Assembly (NCBI GenBank): GCA_902168205.1
Contig: CABHOK010000014.1
Coordinates: forward strand, 124,001-188,000
Reading direction: 5' to 3'
Length of the DNA stretch: 64,000 bases
Source of the DNA: an uncultured Chitinophaga sp.
Lineage (GTDB): Bacteria; Bacteroidota; Bacteroidia; Cytophagales; Cyclobacteriaceae
In this document: positions 47,164 to 55,633 of the stretch, piece by piece
Numbering within the stretch: the stretch's first letter is position 1
Layout: each line of letters begins with the position of its first letter
The notes under the pieces: generated by a model
What the model saw: the letters and a program-made list of their open reading frames with translations, nothing else
The model's database searches: none
Told to the model about the DNA's origin: nothing
Position numbers and translations under genes: made by a program

Positions 47164-48168
47164 TTGCAATACAACACGAACGATATTGACGAACTGATCG
47201 GTAAGTACCTGGCCGGAGAAGCCTCTCCGGAAGAGAACGCCTTTATAGAGTCATGGCAGTTGCAAAACGATGCCAATCGGAAGTATATAGATCAGTTCAG
47301 AACAATTTTCGTAAAAGCTTCCGCTATAAAAGAGTGGCAGGAGTTTGATACCGATGCTGCCTGGAGTAAACTTCGTTCCAAACTTCATACACCGAAAGAA
47401 GCTCGCGAGATTCCGCTGCATACACCGAAGCGCTTTTTATACCTGCGCGTTGCTGCGAGTATAGTTATTATACTGGGTATAGGGTTCTTTGTATACCGGG
47501 GTATAAGTACATCACAGACAAAACCGATACAGGTAATTTCCGACAAGCAAACAAAAGGCGATACCCTTCCGGATGGCAGCGGTGTTTTTCTGAATAAGAA
47601 AACCAACCTTACCTACTCATACGACAAGAAGAAGAAAAGCCATGTTGTAAAACTGAAAGGCGAGGCATACTTCAACATCAATCACCAGGATAATAAAAAG
47701 TTTTTGGTAGACGCCGAAGGTGTTTTCATTCAGGATATAGGTACATCTTTCAATGTAACAGCCTACCCGGAGTCTAACACCGTAGAGGTGGTAGTAGTAG
47801 AAGGTGAAGTGCAATTCTATACCGAGAATGATTCCGGTATACATCTGAAGGCCGGTGGCAAAGGAGTTTACGACAAGAACACCAGGAAATTCTCTATTGA
47901 ACAACCGGAGAACAATGCACTGTCTTATAAAACAAAATTCTTCAGCTTTAGCAATGCTGACCTTGCTTCTGTAGTAGAAGCATTGAATGGTGTTTACGAC
48001 AGAAAAATTGTTATTTCTAAAAACCTGCAGAGCTGCCACCTCACGGTATCATTCAACAATGAAGATATACACGAGATCGCGCAGGTAATTGCCGAGACCT
48101 TAAATCTTACCGTAACAGAAACAGGAAAAGAAATTGTTTTGGAGGGTCAGGGTTGTGAAAACCAATAG
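47164..48168 (+). CDS. FecR family anti-sigma factor
   Basis: This 334-residue protein has a cytoplasmic N-terminal FecR domain (LIGKYLAGEASPEENAFIESW), one membrane helix at about 92-112, and a periplasmic domain with GDTLPDGSGVFLNKKTNLTY and VKLKGEAYFNI. A C-terminal STN-like or DUF4974 segment follows (DLASVVEALNGVYDRKIVI). It sequesters the upstream sigma factor and receives a signal from a partner's STN domain. The only usable start is TTG at 47164, since an in-frame stop lies at 47152-47154 and no later ATG keeps the domain. It overlaps the next gene by 14 bases. Confidence 0.93.
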   Translation: MQYNTNDIDELIGKYLAGEASPEENAFIESWQLQNDANRKYIDQFRTIFVKASAIKEWQEFDTDAAWSKLRSKLHTPKEAREIPLHTPKRFLYLRVAASIVIILGIGFFVYRGISTSQTKPIQVISDKQTKGDTLPDGSGVFLNKKTNLTYSYDKKKKSHVVKLKGEAYFNINHQDNKKFLVDAEGVFIQDIGTSFNVTAYPESNTVEVVVVEGEVQFYTENDSGIHLKAGGKGVYDKNTRKFSIEQPENNALSYKTKFFSFSNADLASVVEALNGVYDRKIVISKNLQSCHLTVSFNNEDIHEIAQVIAETLNLTVTETGKEIVLEGQGCENQ

Positions 48169-50050
48169 AACATTTTTACTGATCGCCTTTCTTACACTCT
48201 GGCAATTTACTTCTGCGAAGGCAGTTGAAGATCCGAAGACTCCCTTGTTGGAACGTGTTATCAGCGTGAACTTCCAGCAGGAGACATTGGCCACTGCGTT
48301 AAAAAAGATTGGTGAACTGGCAGGTTTCACATTCTCCTATAACTCAAATATACTGGATGCCAACCGCCTTATTTCCTATGAAGCTTCCAACAAAACGGTT
48401 CGCGAAGTATTAGACTATATCTTCAAAGGAAACATTCAGTATAAAGAGCGGAGAAAGCATATTATCCTGACAAAATCGGAGAATAGCTCCAAGGATACCA
48501 GGAAAGTAAGCGGGTATATTATTGATGAAGCAACAGGAGAACGTTTAAAAAACGTAAGTATATATGATCCTGTCTCACTATCGTCAGCTGTTACCGATGC
48601 TTACGGATTTTTCCAGATCGAAATACCCAGGCCATCGAATGAAGAAGTAAGTCTCGTTGTAAAAAAATTAAACTATGCCGATACGGTAGTAACAACAGGC
48701 GAGGGCAAAGGACTGCTAAACGTGCCTATAAAAATTGATAAAGAGAAGTTCAACGTGCTGGCCGATAGTGTCGGGAAGAAACTGAAACGATTCTGGCTCC
48801 TAACGAAGAACGCTACGGTACAAGCTATAAACATGATAAACATTGACGATACTCTGCATCGTCATTTTCAGTTTTCAGTGGTTCCCTTTATTGGCACCAA
48901 TCATAAGCTGAGCGGAAACATTATAAATGATTACTCGCTAAACCTGTTTGGAGGTTACTCGAAGGGAGTTGAAAAACTTGAGATTGGCGGATACTTTAAC
49001 GCAGTAGGTGGCGATGTACGCGGTGTACAAATTGCCGGCCTTGCCAACGGTGTGACTGGTGAAACAAACGGTGTGCAGATTGCCGGTCTCGTGAATGGTA
49101 ACTTAGGAAAGACTACGGGTGTACAAATTGCAGGTCTTCTCAACTTCAATGTTGATACTACCAACACCGTAGCATTGGCGGGGTTACTGAATTTTGGTTT
49201 GCGAGATTCGAAGGGCGCACGAGTCGGTGGCTTGGGTAATGCCACGATGGGAAAACAGGAAGGTCCGAGCGTAGCCGGACTTTTTAATTTCTCAACGCAT
49301 GATGCGAGCACCACACAGGTAGCAGGCTTACTTAATTTTACTGCAGGCTCTATGAACAATGGAGCACAGGTTGGCGGTCTGGTAAATTTTGCTGCGCACG
49401 ATGTGCAAGGTGCCCAGGTTTCTGGACTGCTGAATTTAGCGGGAGGAAAAGTAACGGGAACGCAAGTGGGTGTTGTTAACTATGCCACTAAAGTAAACGG
49501 ACTTCAACTCGGATTTCTGAATATATCCGATAGTATAAAAGGTGTACCGATTGGTTTCTTAACCTTTGCCAGCAGAGGCGGCTATCATAAAATTGAAATT
49601 TCTGCTGACGAGATCTTCTATACCAACGTAGCCTTCCGTACAGGCGTACGAAAATTCTATAACATATTTACCGCAGGTGCCAAGCCCGAAACATTTAACG
49701 ATTCTGAAACTATATGGACGTTTGGCTATGGATTGGGAACTGCTCCGCGACTTTCCAACACACTATATCTCAATGTAGATCTTACTGCGAACCAGGTGGT
49801 AAAAGGCAGTTGGACCGATGCTGTACACATGATTAACAAGTTATATCTTGGTGTTGATTACCAATTTGCACGCAAGATGTCTGTTACGGCAGGTGTTACG
49901 CTGAACGTCTACATCACAGACACAACGTATCAGAATTACCCCGATATATTTACCAACTACAAACCGCATTACTTTTCAGAGCACACCAGCAGCAACGATA
50001 TAAACAGTAAATGGTGGTGGGGAGCAAAAGTAGGGCTCCGGTTTTTATAG
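48155..50050 (+). CDS. STN-CarbopepD protein with about twelve GxQ(I/V)xGL repeats
   Basis: The start is taken at GTG 48155, giving a signal peptide MKTNRTFLLIAFLTLW; a TTG at 48134 would add seven residues. An STN domain (about 38-105) is followed by a CarbopepD beta-sandwich (about 110-190). A beta-rich part comes next, and then about twelve repeats of 14-17 residues at roughly 285-468, for example VRGVQIAGLANGVTGE and TNGVQIAGLVNGNLGK. The C-terminal 160 residues have alternating aromatic strands and end VGLRFL, like an outer-membrane barrel. No TonB box, plug domain or 22-strand barrel is present. It occupies the position of the TonB-dependent receptor in a Fec-type cassette. Its ligand is unknown. 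Confidence 0.85.
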   Translation: MKTNRTFLLIAFLTLWQFTSAKAVEDPKTPLLERVISVNFQQETLATALKKIGELAGFTFSYNSNILDANRLISYEASNKTVREVLDYIFKGNIQYKERRKHIILTKSENSSKDTRKVSGYIIDEATGERLKNVSIYDPVSLSSAVTDAYGFFQIEIPRPSNEEVSLVVKKLNYADTVVTTGEGKGLLNVPIKIDKEKFNVLADSVGKKLKRFWLLTKNATVQAINMINIDDTLHRHFQFSVVPFIGTNHKLSGNIINDYSLNLFGGYSKGVEKLEIGGYFNAVGGDVRGVQIAGLANGVTGETNGVQIAGLVNGNLGKTTGVQIAGLLNFNVDTTNTVALAGLLNFGLRDSKGARVGGLGNATMGKQEGPSVAGLFNFSTHDASTTQVAGLLNFTAGSMNNGAQVGGLVNFAAHDVQGAQVSGLLNLAGGKVTGTQVGVVNYATKVNGLQLGFLNISDSIKGVPIGFLTFASRGGYHKIEISADEIFYTNVAFRTGVRKFYNIFTAGAKPETFNDSETIWTFGYGLGTAPRLSNTLYLNVDLTANQVVKGSWTDAVHMINKLYLGVDYQFARKMSVTAGVTLNVYITDTTYQNYPDIFTNYKPHYFSEHTSSNDINSKWWWGAKVGLRFL

Positions 50051-51172
50051 TGCCGGAGCTAGTTCTGTTACAGGCTGAGGTTTTCTTCCCAGCTCTCGCA
50101 ATAGTCTTCCATGACTGGCTAATGCACCTATGAATGTCGGCTCTGCCTTATATGGTAGTCCAAATTCTTCTGCAGTCTGCTTTACTATTTTGGAAATGCT
50201 TCGATAATGCACATGGCATATATTCGGGAACAGGTGGTGTTCTACCTGGTAATTCAATCCACCTACATACCAGGAAAGAATTTTATTGCCTTGTGCAAAG
50301 TTTGTCGTGGTATATAACTGGTGTATAGCCCAGTTGTTCTCCAATCTACCTTCTTCGTTAGGCAGCGGATACTCAGCTTCTTCATTTACGTGAGCCGGCT
50401 GGAAAATTACAGCCAGTATAAAACCTGCTACATAATGCATGGCAAAGAAGCCGATAAACCATTGCCAGCCTGTTACACCGATCGGGAATATAAACATGGG
50501 TATAACCAATATATAGAACAGGTAAATAACTTTGGTAGCGATTAATATAGTCCATTCCGTGCGGATGTCTGCCTTCTGATTTTTTACAAGACCATCTTTT
50601 TGATAGCGCACAATACGAACAAAGTCCTTTACAAATACCCACACAAATGTCATCAGGCCGTATACCAGCCATGCATATATATGCTGAAACTTATGTATAC
50701 CTTTCCAGTCGCTGTGCGGAGTCATTCTTAATATACCACGGGGGCTGATATCTTCATCTACGTCATGAACATTCGTATAGGTATGATGTAACACGTTGTG
50801 CTGCACTTTCCAGTTAAAAGCATTACCGCCCACTACGTTTAACGAATACCCTAACAATTGATTAACCCATTTCTTATTGGAGTACGCTCCGTGGTTGGCA
50901 TCATGCATAACCGACAATCCGATACCGGCAACACCACAGCCCATAATCAGGCAAAGCAGCAACATAAGCCATACGTTAGTAACAACACCGGTTATCATCA
51001 GGATGTAGGGAACAAGGTATATCACGAACATAAAGGTTGTCTTAACCTTCATTTCTGAATTTGCATAGCGTGATATATTGTTGCTTTTGAAGTACTCGTT
51101 TACGCGTTGATTCAGTGTAGCAAAGAAATCATTACGAGAAGATGAAAACTTGATTGACGTGGTTGACTTCAT
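50045..51172 (-). CDS. Front-end type fatty acid desaturase
   Basis: This 375-residue membrane di-iron desaturase has three histidine boxes: HDANH at 90-94, HNVLHH at 125-130 and QVEHH at 309-313. The QxxHH third box is characteristic of front-end (delta-5/6-like) or linoleoyl-CoA-type desaturases. A fused cytochrome b5 is absent. Hydrophobic segments lie at about 45-85 and 205-265. Its 3' end overlaps the convergent STN-repeat gene by six bases. It would introduce double bonds into membrane lipids; regioselectivity cannot be told. Confidence 0.92.
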   Translation of the reverse strand: MKSTTSIKFSSSRNDFFATLNQRVNEYFKSNNISRYANSEMKVKTTFMFVIYLVPYILMITGVVTNVWLMLLLCLIMGCGVAGIGLSVMHDANHGAYSNKKWVNQLLGYSLNVVGGNAFNWKVQHNVLHHTYTNVHDVDEDISPRGILRMTPHSDWKGIHKFQHIYAWLVYGLMTFVWVFVKDFVRIVRYQKDGLVKNQKADIRTEWTILIATKVIYLFYILVIPMFIFPIGVTGWQWFIGFFAMHYVAGFILAVIFQPAHVNEEAEYPLPNEEGRLENNWAIHQLYTTTNFAQGNKILSWYVGGLNYQVEHHLFPNICHVHYRSISKIVKQTAEEFGLPYKAEPTFIGALASHGRLLRELGRKPQPVTELAPAL

Positions 51173-51327
51173 GAAAAAACAGGGAAAAATTTACAGGTAT
51201 TAGTTCAGGTGGTGGTGAAAAAAAATTACGTTTTTTAAAAGTACGTATTATTACAATAGTAACGAGTGTTAGCGGCTGCGTATTTTATAGCGTTAAAACT
51301 ATATTTTATGTACCTTATTTAAAGTAA

Positions 51328-51357
51328 AAACAGCGGGCACGGCAGGAGCTCCTGTTT
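51328..51357 (-). terminator. Probable terminator of psd (minus strand)
   Basis: On the minus strand AAACAGGAGC pairs with GCCCGCTGTTT with one bulge and one G-U pair, followed by TTACTTT. It lies about 70 bases after the psd stop. The rest of the 252-bp gap holds a 7-bp inverted repeat (51372-51378 and 51392-51398) and no gene. Confidence 0.4.
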
Positions 51358-51424
51358 AAAAACAGCTAAATGTATAGCACCCTATTCGGACGCTATACAA
51401 CAGCATGTAACTTTTTAAGAATGA

Positions 51425-52084
51425 TTAATTTAATTCAGCAATAACTGTTCTGCCGCCTTTGGTGATATCACCGATCTTGCAGGTAACTTTTGTATCGAGT
51501 GGTAGAAATATATCTACACGTGAACCGAACTTGATGAAGCCGAATTCCTCACCTTGTTCCAACGCTTGTCCTTCTTGTACATAGCATTTTATCCGGCGTG
51601 CAAGCGCCCCAGCGATCTGGCGGAAGAGGATTTCAACTCCGCTCTTCGTCTTAACAACAACCGTTGTTCGTTCATTCTCCGTGCTTGACTTGGGGTGCCA
51701 CGCTACCAGATATTTACCGGCATGGTAACGATAAAAGCTGATGATACCACCAATCGGCATACGGTTAACGTGTACGTTTACGGGTGACATGAAAATGGAG
51801 ATCTGCTTTCTTCTTCCTTTCAGATACTCGGTCTCTTCTGTTTCCTCAATCACTACCACCTTTCCATCGGCCGGTGCAAGGATTTGTTTTTCGTTCTTTG
51901 TTATCGCGAAGATCGGATTTCTGAAAAACTGAAGGATCAACAGGTAGAAGATAACACTGGAGAGGATAACACTGTTTTGCACCAATGCACTGGCAGGAAA
52001 GAAATAGAACACTGCCCAGTTCAATGCAAAAAGAATGAGAAGTAATACGAACAGTAATATGCGGCCCTCGCGGTGAATGGTCAT
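51425..52084 (-). CDS. psd: Phosphatidylserine decarboxylase family protein
   Basis: This 219-residue protein belongs to the short (Psd-type II/archaetidylserine-like) branch. It decarboxylates phosphatidylserine to phosphatidylethanolamine at the cytoplasmic membrane. Two hydrophobic helices lie at about 8-50. The self-cleavage site that forms the pyruvoyl group is Gly187-Ser188 in KFGSRVD, where E. coli has LGST. The VNVHVNRMPIGG and AGKYLVAWHPKSS motifs are typical. It is flanked by the desaturase and glutamate dehydrogenase genes. Confidence 0.93.
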   Translation of the reverse strand: MTIHREGRILLFVLLLILFALNWAVFYFFPASALVQNSVILSSVIFYLLILQFFRNPIFAITKNEKQILAPADGKVVVIEETEETEYLKGRRKQISIFMSPVNVHVNRMPIGGIISFYRYHAGKYLVAWHPKSSTENERTTVVVKTKSGVEILFRQIAGALARRIKCYVQEGQALEQGEEFGFIKFGSRVDIFLPLDTKVTCKIGDITKGGRTVIAELN

Positions 52085-52119
52085 GATCGTTATAGTTTAA
52101 TACGTATAGTTTCTGTTAA

Positions 52120-52158
52120 AATAAAAAAAGCACAGCAAGTGGATGAGACTTGCTGTGC
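52120..52158 (-). terminator. Terminator of the glutamate dehydrogenase gene
   Basis: GCACAGCAAGT and ACTTGCTGTGC (52130-52140 and 52148-52158) form an 11-bp perfect stem. On the minus strand it is followed by TTTTTTTATTTT. It lies about 86 bases after the gdh stop. Confidence 0.9.
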
Positions 52159-52243
52159 AAATTTAGTCTGATTTTCCGGGATGGCGATTCACGAAAGCGA
52201 GAAATTACAGCTTCGGTATTTCTGAATCTTTCGCGTAAGCCTG

Positions 52244-53518
52244 TTAATATCCTCCGCGGAACTTGTATGTCTTCGAAACCTTATCGATCGCTACCATATA
52301 GGCGGCAATACGCATTGGCACTTTATACTCCTGAGCTGTTTTATACACATTATTGAAAGCATCTTTCATGATCCGGTCACTTCTGCGGTTTACACGATCG
52401 GCTGTCCATTTATAGCCCAGGCGGTTTTGTACCCACTCAAAATAAGACACGGTAACACCGCCGGCATTCGCCAGGATATCCGGCACTACAACAATTCCTT
52501 TTTCATTGATGATACTATCAGCTCGGGATGATGTAGGCCCATTAGCACCTTCAACAATGAGTTTTGCTTTTATGTTGGTTGCATTTGAACTGGTGATCAC
52601 ATCTTCTGTTGCTGCAGGTACCAGCAGATCAACCGGCAGGGTAAGCAACGCTTCGTTGCTTATTTTTTCTGCGCCATCAAAACCTTCCAGCGATCCTTTG
52701 TTGGCATCTCTATACTTTACAGCCTTCTCGATGTCCATACCTTTTTCATTATAGTATGCACCCGAAAGATCACTAACAGCCTGTACAATCAAACCGCGTT
52801 CGTGCAGCAGTCGTGCTGCCCATGAGCCCACGTTACCAAAGCCTTGCACAGCACAGGTTGCTTTGTACGGATTGATCTTTAGTTTCTCCATGGCAGCCAT
52901 CGCAGATACCATCACACCACGTCCGGTTGCTTCGGTTCTTCCAAGAGAGCCACCCATCACAAGTGGTTTACCGGTTACAACGGCATGGGTAGTCATTCCC
53001 TGGTTACGTGAGAACTGGTCCATGAGCCACGCCATCTCGCGAGGTCCTGTTCCCATATCCGGTGCCGGTATATCGCGGTCGGGGCCGAACACGTCCGCCA
53101 TTGCTTGTGTATAGGCGCGCATCAATCGTTCAATTTCTCCGGCAGACATTTCACGCGGGTTACATGTTACACCGCCTTTAGCACCGCCATAAGGTATATC
53201 TACTACAGCACACTTCCAGGTCATCCATGCAGCAAGTGCCTTTACTTCATCGAGGTTTACATGCGGGTCGAAACGAATTCCTCCTTTCGAAGGACCAAGT
53301 ATAGTGGAGTGTATAACACGGTAGCCTTCAAATACACGGATGCTTCCATCATCCATAGTTACCGGCAGTGATACGATCACTTGTCGGGCTGGATTCTTCA
53401 AAACGTTATAGATCTCTTCTTCCAGTCCGAGAATTTCAGAAGCCACTTTAAAGCGCGACATCATAGCCTCGAAGGGATTCTCTTTATCCTTAAGCGGGGC
53501 CGGTTCAATGTATGCCAT
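52244..53518 (-). CDS. gdhA: Glu/Leu/Phe/Val family glutamate dehydrogenase
   Basis: This 424-residue hexamer-type dehydrogenase interconverts glutamate and 2-oxoglutarate plus ammonia. The motifs GPSKGGIRFDPHV, WKCAVVDIPYGGAKGGV (catalytic lysine region), PAPDMGTGPREMAWLMD and the Rossmann GFGNVGSWAA are present. The C-terminal PDILANAGGVTVSYFEWVQN is typical of the NAD-linked clade. With gltB it represents the second glutamate route in the window. It has its own terminator and a -7 element upstream. Confidence 0.96.
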   Translation of the reverse strand: MAYIEPAPLKDKENPFEAMMSRFKVASEILGLEEEIYNVLKNPARQVIVSLPVTMDDGSIRVFEGYRVIHSTILGPSKGGIRFDPHVNLDEVKALAAWMTWKCAVVDIPYGGAKGGVTCNPREMSAGEIERLMRAYTQAMADVFGPDRDIPAPDMGTGPREMAWLMDQFSRNQGMTTHAVVTGKPLVMGGSLGRTEATGRGVMVSAMAAMEKLKINPYKATCAVQGFGNVGSWAARLLHERGLIVQAVSDLSGAYYNEKGMDIEKAVKYRDANKGSLEGFDGAEKISNEALLTLPVDLLVPAATEDVITSSNATNIKAKLIVEGANGPTSSRADSIINEKGIVVVPDILANAGGVTVSYFEWVQNRLGYKWTADRVNRRSDRIMKDAFNNVYKTAQEYKVPMRIAAYMVAIDKVSKTYKFRGGY

Positions 53519-53591
53519 AGATTAAAATTTAGAAATCAGTTGATGAATTGTTTAAACCCGAATGTTTTAAAAAACCACTCGAAAACGGTTG

Positions 53592-53599
53592 CAAAGATA
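53592..53599 (-). promoter_or_regulatory. -7 element upstream of gdhA
   Basis: On the minus strand this reads TATCTTTG, an exact TAnnTTTG match, 74 bases before the gdhA start. No clear -33 element accompanies it. Confidence 0.4.
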
Positions 53600-54079
53600 G
53601 ATAAATTCAACACTCGCCTTCTCGTTTCAGAACAAAAGGTGGTATTACAGCCAAATGAAACAGAGTATTTTTGGAAGAGCTGCATCTTGTGAAATTTCAT
53701 TCCGTGTAAACGCTTTTCGCAAAAGTTTATTTTTTACAGCTACTCTATACGATGAAAGATAGCCAAATTGATTTTCGCATACCAATGTGAGCCGCATATA
53801 TTTATGAAGGCATCTGTTGTATATATCATAGGTATAAAATCAAACCTGACGTTTCGCATCGTACCTTGTTTTATAATCCTACAGGTTTAGAAGTGAACGG
53901 AAGCACGAGGTCACGCCATGCTATACCATCACAAAATTTTTTTTCTTAACAAGAAACTTTATACCGGTATAAAAATAACGTGTGGTATAGTTCGATTTCA
54001 TTTCTAAATTTAATCAGTGGGATATCGCAGCGTGTTACACCGACTTTATATTCGTTTTACTTTAAAATTATAAATACTC
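53600..54079. other. Gene-free gap between gdhA and the OsmC gene
   Basis: I find no frame longer than about 28 codons with protein-like composition in these 480 bases, and no RNA gene or obvious repeat. The sequence is AT-rich and presumably holds the promoter of the osmC gene. Confidence 0.6.
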
Positions 54080-54490
54080 ATGAAAAGAAAAGCAACTGCC
54101 GTTTGGAATGGCTCCGGTAAAGATGGCAATGGCCACCTCTCCACCCAAAGCACTGTGTTAAACAAAACACAATACTCGTTCAACTCCCGCTTTGCCGAAG
54201 GCGTTGGTACTAACCCCGAAGAACTGATCGCAGCCGCACATGCCGGATGTTTTACCATGAAACTCAGCTTCGTATTGCAAGAGGCAGGGTTTACTGCTGA
54301 CGAACTTTCTACCGACTGCACCATTACATTCGACAATGGCGTGATCACAAAGTCTGAACTTACACTCAAGGCGAAAGTTCCGGGTATATCCCAGGAGAAA
54401 TTCGATGCAAGTGCTAAAGATGCCAAGGAGAACTGTCCTATTTCCAAACTGTTGAACACAGACATCAGCCTCAGCGCATCGCTGGTATAG
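54080..54490 (+). CDS. OsmC family peroxidase-like protein
   Basis: This 136-residue protein starts MKRKATAVWNGSGKDGNGHLS and has the OsmC motifs TNPEELIAAAHAGCFTMKLS and CTITFDN. These contain the two reactive cysteines used to reduce organic hydroperoxides. The C-terminal CPISKLL block is usual. It is cytosolic and monocistronic. Members are typically induced by osmotic or oxidative stress. Confidence 0.95.
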   Translation: MKRKATAVWNGSGKDGNGHLSTQSTVLNKTQYSFNSRFAEGVGTNPEELIAAAHAGCFTMKLSFVLQEAGFTADELSTDCTITFDNGVITKSELTLKAKVPGISQEKFDASAKDAKENCPISKLLNTDISLSASLV

Positions 54491-54560
54491 TTGTTCATGA
54501 AGAGAACAGGTTATCACTCCGATTGATCTGTTCTCTTCACACAACTATCTTCGGATGTAG

Positions 54561-54824
54561 TTAACGCTCCCTGCGTTTATACCGGATGCCCAGAATGATA
54601 ATGGCGATATTCAGTACAATGGAAGTAATGTTAGTGGCAATAATCGGTAAATCTTCGCGAAGAATGCCGTACCAGATCCAGAGCGAAAGCCCGGCCAGCA
54701 GAATTACCAGGTAGAACAAGGATATATTCCGGGCTTCTTTCTCCCGGATAATTTTTATCAGCTGCGGCAACAACGATATAGCTGTGCAAATACCGGCAGC
54801 AATTCCTATAATTTCCGTTGACAT
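54561..54824 (-). CDS. SemiSWEET-type sugar transporter
   Basis: This 87-residue membrane protein has three hydrophobic helices (about 5-24, 36-55 and 60-82) and a PQ-loop at Pro20-Gln21 (ISLLPQLIKIIREKEARNIS). This is the half-size SWEET fold, which works as a dimer and lets mono- or disaccharides cross the membrane by facilitated diffusion. A basic tail follows the third helix. No sugar catabolic gene is adjacent. Confidence 0.88.
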   Translation of the reverse strand: MSTEIIGIAAGICTAISLLPQLIKIIREKEARNISLFYLVILLAGLSLWIWYGILREDLPIIATNITSIVLNIAIIILGIRYKRRER

Positions 54825-54870
54825 TTTAGCGAAGCACCTGCCTCAGGGTATACTGAAGACTTTATATTCT

Positions 54871-55041
54871 TTACCCATGCTTTGTTGCCAGCGACAATTC
54901 GCTGGGCAGTGCTTTTATATACTCATCGCCTATACGGATGGTATAAATAAGACCTCTTGATTTGATTTCACGCGGGCGACCGTATACGATCCCCTCTCTG
55001 TTTCTATACACAATAGAATCTCCGTTTTTTATCTTTTCCAT
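54871..55041 (-). CDS. 56-residue hypothetical protein
   Basis: A complete small frame runs from ATG at 55039-55041 to TAA at 54871-54873. The protein begins MEKIKNGDSIVYRNREGIVY and continues with alternating polar and hydrophobic residues, as in a small SH3-like beta-barrel (GLIYTIRIGDEYIKALPSEL). The sequence has protein-like composition throughout. It lies between SemiSWEET (same strand) and the copper-binding-type gene (opposite strand). Function unknown. Confidence 0.55.
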   Translation of the reverse strand: MEKIKNGDSIVYRNREGIVYGRPREIKSRGLIYTIRIGDEYIKALPSELSLATKHG

Positions 55042-55174
55042 ATTGACAAATCTTTCTTTCCTGCATCGTTACAAAATTCCATGCCAGTCTATAAAATCAT
55101 TTTTATGGAATAGTTTTTTACTCACTCTCGATTGTCCCAGACAAAAAACATTACCCATTAAAAATACATTCACC

Positions 55175-55555
55175 ATGAAAGACAACAAGAAAATGAGTTA
55201 TCGTCCACACTCACCAGAATCCAACAACCCCATGGTTCGTGAACTGCTGGAGTGTGTTATTGCCTGTGAAACCTGTGCTACAGCATCGTTGCAGGAACGT
55301 GAAGTAAACATTATGACCCGCTGCATAGAACTGAGTCGTGAGTGTGCCGAGATCTGCGTGCAGACGGCCCGCTTTATGGAACGCGACTCTGAAATACTGC
55401 CGAGCTTTTTGCGCGTATGTGAAGAAGCCTGTCGCATGTGCGCTGAAGAATGCCGTAAACATAGCCATGAACATTGCCAACATTGTGCGGAAGTCTGCGA
55501 ACGCTGCGCAGAAGCCTGCCATGAATTTGACGGCAGCATAGAACTTAAATCCTAA
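55175..55555 (+). CDS. Cys-rich four-helix-bundle copper-binding protein (DUF326/Csp type)
   Basis: The start is taken at the ATG at 55175; the open frame upstream to 54962 lacks protein-like character. The 126-residue protein has 15 cysteines and six histidines in four helices, with motifs CVIACETCA, CIELSRECAEIC, CEEACRMCAEEC and CQHCAEVCERCAEAC. The CxxxC spacing along each helix points the thiols into the bundle core, as in copper-storage proteins. It has no signal peptide, so it would store Cu(I) in the cytosol. No copper exporter or regulator is next to it. Confidence 0.9.
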   Translation: MKDNKKMSYRPHSPESNNPMVRELLECVIACETCATASLQEREVNIMTRCIELSRECAEICVQTARFMERDSEILPSFLRVCEEACRMCAEECRKHSHEHCQHCAEVCERCAEACHEFDGSIELKS

Positions 55556-55579
55556 CAACAACAGCAACACTATAAAAAA

Positions 55580-55611
55580 CTAATAAGCCCGCACCAGCGG
55601 GCCTATTAGTT
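55580..55611. terminator. Terminator between the copper protein and the anti-sigma/TonB gene
   Basis: ACTAATAAGCCCGC pairs with GCGGGCCTATTAGT across an ACCA loop, with one mismatch, followed by TTAATATATA. It lies between convergent genes. Confidence 0.8.
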
Positions 55612-55633
55612 TAATATATATATCTGGGAAGAA

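Noticed and set aside
53803-53890. 28-codon plus-strand frame in the gdhA-osmC gap
   Set aside because: Too short, with no conserved look, RBS or terminator to support it.
54962-55174. N-terminal extension of the Cys-rich four-helix protein
   Set aside because: The extra 71 residues are hydrophobic and aromatic without domain character and overlap the antisense 56-residue gene; the family starts close to the first Cys helix.
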